From assembly GCA_964462515.1 (NCBI GenBank), contig CAYWXK010000003.1:1-64000 (forward strand): 64,000 nucleotides of DNA. Reading direction: 5' to 3'. The first letter of the stretch is position 1, and each line of letters starts with the position of its first letter. Of this stretch, positions 61,403 to 64,000 are shown piece after piece. The notes below the pieces were generated by a model. The model searched no databases, had not been told where the DNA came from, and worked only from the letters and a program-made list of their open reading frames with translations. The stretch is from CAYWXK01 sp964462515. GTDB taxonomy: Bacteria; Planctomycetota; Phycisphaerae; Sedimentisphaerales; Anaerobacaceae. Position numbers and translations under genes: made by a program.

Positions 61403-62866
61403 GTGGAAACTGGGAATTATTTAGGAATCTATTTAAGCAAAGACAAGGCAACAGTAGTCTGCCTCAGCTCGCACAGTAAAAGCGTGGTGGGCTGCTTTAG
61501 TGTCTCTATCGATGCCCAGGCCGAAGCGAACCTGCATACGCTGGCGAATCTTATCACCCAGGGCTGCACCGAGAGGGGACTGCAATTCTCCGAAGCTGTC
61601 GTGGCGCTGGATTGCGCGATGATTATACAGCACAACGTTCACAGTGAATTCAGCGACCCAAAACGAATCGCTGCAACGGTGCGGTTTGACACGGAAGAGG
61701 CACTCGCGACAGACATAACAGAGCTTGCGATAGCTTTCAGGATAAATTCGAGCAGCGAGAGCGGCTCGGAGCTAACTGTTTTTACTGCGCAGCGTAAAAT
61801 CCTCTCTGATGTTCTCGGTGCGCTGCAAGGCAATAACATCGACCCCGTCGCAATAGAGCCGGACGTTAATTCCTTATCGAGATTTATTTGCCAGAAGGTC
61901 TCTGTCTCTGAAGGATTGCGCCCATTGTTTGTGATGCTTTCGGACCGCAGAGGTTATTTGATTATCCCACCTGTCCCGGCAGGAACCGGAGAAGGCTGCA
62001 CAATGCGGACGTTCCTGATAGGGGCGAAGCAGCAAAGAAGCGAGCTCGTTGCCAGAGAAGTCATTGTAACCACGGCTCTTATTAAGGATGGCGGGCCAAT
62101 AAATAGCCTTAAAGTTTTAGACGCTGTTAACTCCGTAAATTGCCAGCAGCTTGGCGAAAGGTTCGGTGTCGAATGCAGCCTTATTGATATAGCCTCTTCT
62201 GCGGGGGTGGATGAGCAAACTGCACTCGGCTGTGGTGACCTGGTTGGATTTGCGATTGCGTATGGAGCGGCATTGGCACATACGGATAAGGCACATCGCG
62301 TCAGCTTCCGCGATGATTTTATGCCTTATCAAGGTAAAAAGGTAAGGCTGCAAAAGACGTTGAAGCTTGTGGCCGTGTCTGTCTGTGTGCTTTTGATTAC
62401 TGTGGGACTATACTTTCAGTCGCGATTATTTAAGATAAATAGAGACAGGGGCGAACTGCGCGGTAAATTCGCGAAGGAATACGCGGCTGTTATGTTAGGG
62501 GAAAAGCTGCCTGACAAGACCGACGCTGTAAAAAAACTTATGGGCGAGCTGCGGCATATAAGAGATGGGCTTTCACCTGTTACAAGGGATGAATCCGTAT
62601 CATCAAAACTGACGGTGGTGCTTGAGGCATTCAATAATAACAACTGTGCTACAGCAACTAATTTGGAGATAGAGTCGATTAGCATCTCCGACAGAGTCAT
62701 AAACATAGCGGGCAGCACCTCCAGCAGGGCAAATACTCTGAAATTATTTGACACAGTCAACAAAAGCGGATTGGAGATTGTGCAACAGCGTCTGTCTATA
62801 AAGGGGGCACGTGACGACTTCAGCATACAAGTAACACTGAGGAAACAAATGAGGGCGGGTTTATGA
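61403..62866 (+). CDS. gspL: GspL/PilM-like platform protein
   Basis: 487 residues from GTG 61403; AGGAG ends 10 bases upstream, whereas the TTG at 61394 would leave no spacing. Actin-like cytoplasmic domain in the first ~300 residues (Y-L-G-I-Y-L-S-K-D-K-A-T-V-V-C-L). One membrane helix near 315-335 (L-K-L-V-A-V-S-V-C-V-L-L-I-T-V-G-L-Y-F) and a PilN-like ferredoxin-fold tail. It connects the ATPase to the envelope part of the system. Confidence 0.78.
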   Translation: METGNYLGIYLSKDKATVVCLSSHSKSVVGCFSVSIDAQAEANLHTLANLITQGCTERGLQFSEAVVALDCAMIIQHNVHSEFSDPKRIAATVRFDTEEALATDITELAIAFRINSSSESGSELTVFTAQRKILSDVLGALQGNNIDPVAIEPDVNSLSRFICQKVSVSEGLRPLFVMLSDRRGYLIIPPVPAGTGEGCTMRTFLIGAKQQRSELVAREVIVTTALIKDGGPINSLKVLDAVNSVNCQQLGERFGVECSLIDIASSAGVDEQTALGCGDLVGFAIAYGAALAHTDKAHRVSFRDDFMPYQGKKVRLQKTLKLVAVSVCVLLITVGLYFQSRLFKINRDRGELRGKFAKEYAAVMLGEKLPDKTDAVKKLMGELRHIRDGLSPVTRDESVSSKLTVVLEAFNNNNCATATNLEIESISISDRVINIAGSTSSRANTLKLFDTVNKSGLEIVQQRLSIKGARDDFSIQVTLRKQMRAGL

Positions 62867-63363
62867 AGGACATATTTAGAAATCCGATTTTCTACTATAT
62901 CCTTGCCCCGGCTTTGATTGCTTTGTGGCCGCTGCTGGCATGGGCGGTATATCTGCCGCGCGCAAATAGTAGCTGTGAGCGTGCAAAGAAAGATTACCAG
63001 AAAGGGCAAGAAATAATGCTGGAGATTTTGAATCTTGACTCCGAGCGATTGGCATTTGCCGATGCAAATAGTCCTGCTTCAGAATTCAGCTATGCAACGG
63101 CGGTCGATAGGGTTGCTACTTTATGCAAGATACCCTCAGCTAATTACAAACTCAGTTCGGGAATAATCATAACTACTGACGGGCAGAAAAGCCAAAGCGC
63201 AAAAGTAGTTCTCAAAGACGTTGACATATTGAAATTTGCCAAGTTTCTGTCAACGATTCAAGTTCGCTGGACAAAGTTGCAGTGCACGCAGTTAAAGCTA
63301 ACCAAGAAAAAAGGATTGCCTGATTTGTGGGATATGGATATAGACTTTAAGTATTACTATTAA
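62863..63363 (+). CDS. GspM-like membrane protein
   Basis: 166 residues, overlapping the preceding stop by ATGA. One N-terminal membrane helix (Y-Y-I-L-A-P-A-L-I-A-L-W-P-L-L-A-W-A-V-Y-L), a helical segment and a small alpha/beta domain (S-A-K-V-V-L-K-D-V-D-I-L-K-F-A-K-F-L). Size, topology and last position in the operon suit GspM/PilO; sequence similarity alone is weak. Confidence 0.6.
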   Translation: MKDIFRNPIFYYILAPALIALWPLLAWAVYLPRANSSCERAKKDYQKGQEIMLEILNLDSERLAFADANSPASEFSYATAVDRVATLCKIPSANYKLSSGIIITTDGQKSQSAKVVLKDVDILKFAKFLSTIQVRWTKLQCTQLKLTKKKGLPDLWDMDIDFKYYY

Positions 63364-63814
63364 AACGAATAAAGTTTAGCTTTCTTTGCGGGTGCTCTGT
63401 GCAGGAGAGGTTTTAGAATTCAGGAGGAAATTTCCGCTTGGCCGCTTGCGCAATCTTGATATTGCGGTTTTGTGCTATGCAGAGTTTTGGCAATCACTAT
63501 ATATAGTGGGTGAGGCGATTTTCCTACAGAAATTCGTCTTCGCAAGCTCTCGTGCGAAGCCTTAATTTGCAGGGAGCGAATTTTAATGCTGAAAAGAGGC
63601 TTTTTATTGCAAGTTATTGAAAATTTGGCTCTTACAGCGATTAGTTAGCGGTGAACTTTTTTAAAGTTTTTTAGCTCGTCCTGTCGATAACAGCATTAGC
63701 AAGTAGTTCGGGGCCCCAAAACGGATTTAAGGGCACACAAGATATAGTGGTCATTGGTTTTTTCGAGCGAAAAAGGACATTTCGCCTGGAAGCGATTATA
63801 CAAGGTATTTATTG
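63364..63814. other. Intergenic region downstream of the secretion operon
   Basis: 451 bp with several structures: the palindrome at 63495-63508, a 7-bp hairpin CTTCGCA...TGCGAAG near 63538-63559, TTTTTCG-AG-CGAAAAA near 63757-63773, and a tiny 20-codon ORF (63586-63648) preceded by AGGGAG. None forms a recognised RNA family. Confidence 0.5.
63495..63508. promoter_or_regulatory. 14-bp palindrome CACTATATATAGTG
   Basis: A perfect palindrome matching the core of the NrdR-box consensus (ACAC-W-ATATAT-W-GTGT). Only one box is seen, so an NrdR role is uncertain; it may be another factor's operator. Confidence 0.4.
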
Positions 63815-64000
63815 ATGCGCCGTTCCAACAGCAGTAGTAACTTGGGGAAGTCGAAACGACAGACTGGCCGTGCAAACAAGAATCTAATTCCAGATGAAGA
63901 TTTGTTTATGGAGAAGATTCTTGAGAATCTTGCCTCGACTCCAATCGGCCAGGTGTTGAAAAAGATAGCTTCTCTGCCGGAAGTTCGCAGGAAGAAGATT
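63815..64000 (+). CDS. Small protein, truncated at the window edge (possibly FlgM-like)
   Basis: ATG 63815 open to the edge, 62 residues. It has a basic N-terminus and I-L-E-N-L-A-S-T-P-I-G-Q-V-L-K-K-I-A-S-L-P-E-V-R-R-K-K-I. The L-P-E-V-R-x-x-K-I end resembles the start of the anti-sigma-28 (FlgM) domain; the ending that would confirm this is outside. No Shine-Dalgarno is obvious. Confidence 0.5.
   Translation, partial: MRRSNSSSNLGKSKRQTGRANKNLIPDEDLFMEKILENLASTPIGQVLKKIASLPEVRRKKI

Noticed and set aside
61373..61405. In-frame UGA between gspK and gspL with an open frame after it
   Set aside because: The two genes are separate, well-known components, a Shine-Dalgarno lies between them, and no hairpin or Cys partner surrounds the UGA. 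Sharing a phase is a one-in-three chance.

Overview
The window looks like a chromosomal segment of a Planctomycetota bacterium, most likely of the class Phycisphaerae. I infer this from an ECF sigma factor paired with a serine/threonine kinase, giant secreted or membrane proteins with dockerin-like C-terminal motifs (D-x-N-x-D...D-F-A...W), a DUF1573 lipoprotein, a redoxin protein with a degenerate active site, and heptad-based repeats scattered in and between genes. No rRNA, insertion sequence, prophage or CRISPR array was seen.

Layout. 1-1179 (minus): ECF sigma factor followed by a kinase that runs off the left edge. 1481-12770 (plus): L-rhamnose catabolism operon with rhamnulokinase (rhaB), a PHP-domain protein, a zinc-type dehydrogenase, a GH172/DUF2961 lipoprotein, rhamnose isomerase (rhaA), an NCS1-like permease and a bifunctional rhamnulose-phosphate aldolase/short-chain dehydrogenase. 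Six heptanucleotide-repeat elements lie in this stretch, four of them inside coding sequence.

12884-20215 (plus): the most interesting region. Three tandem, diverged paralogues are each interrupted at the same place by an in-frame UGA. The reading frame stays open after it and keeps the conserved motif U-x(1-2)-T-C-x-x-[SL]-W-x-x-P. Downstream of every UGA is a near-perfect 7-8 bp hairpin with the invariant loop UGG, whose arms differ between copies yet still pair. A tRNA-Sec gene (anticodon UCA, 8-bp acceptor stem, encoded CCA) lies at 23289-23382. I read these genes as a new family of exported, membrane-anchored selenoproteins with bacterial SECIS elements. They are followed by a secreted redoxin-domain protein and, in the opposite direction, a NapH-like polyferredoxin plus a small membrane protein ending in C-P-T-UGA-G-H, a possible fourth selenoprotein. 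Together they suggest an extracytoplasmic thiol/selenol redox module.

21541-46992: a Tat-type FAD oxidoreductase, a 1524-residue kinase with TPR, PD40-like and LamG regions, a beta-propeller protein, a BaiN/HI0933-type flavoprotein, an M20 peptidase, several secreted multi-domain proteins with dockerin-like motifs (one frameshifted), a parvulin-type peptidyl-prolyl isomerase, an HtrA-like protease, an FG-GAP propeller protein, an ATP-cone protein and nrdR.

47435-63363 (plus): a DUF1573 lipoprotein and a tetraheme cytochrome fused to a phosphoesterase-like domain, then a full type II secretion operon: GspC-like, D, E, F, G, H, I, J, K, L and an M-like protein. This is the probable export route for the secreted proteins encoded in the same window. 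A small truncated gene begins at 63815.
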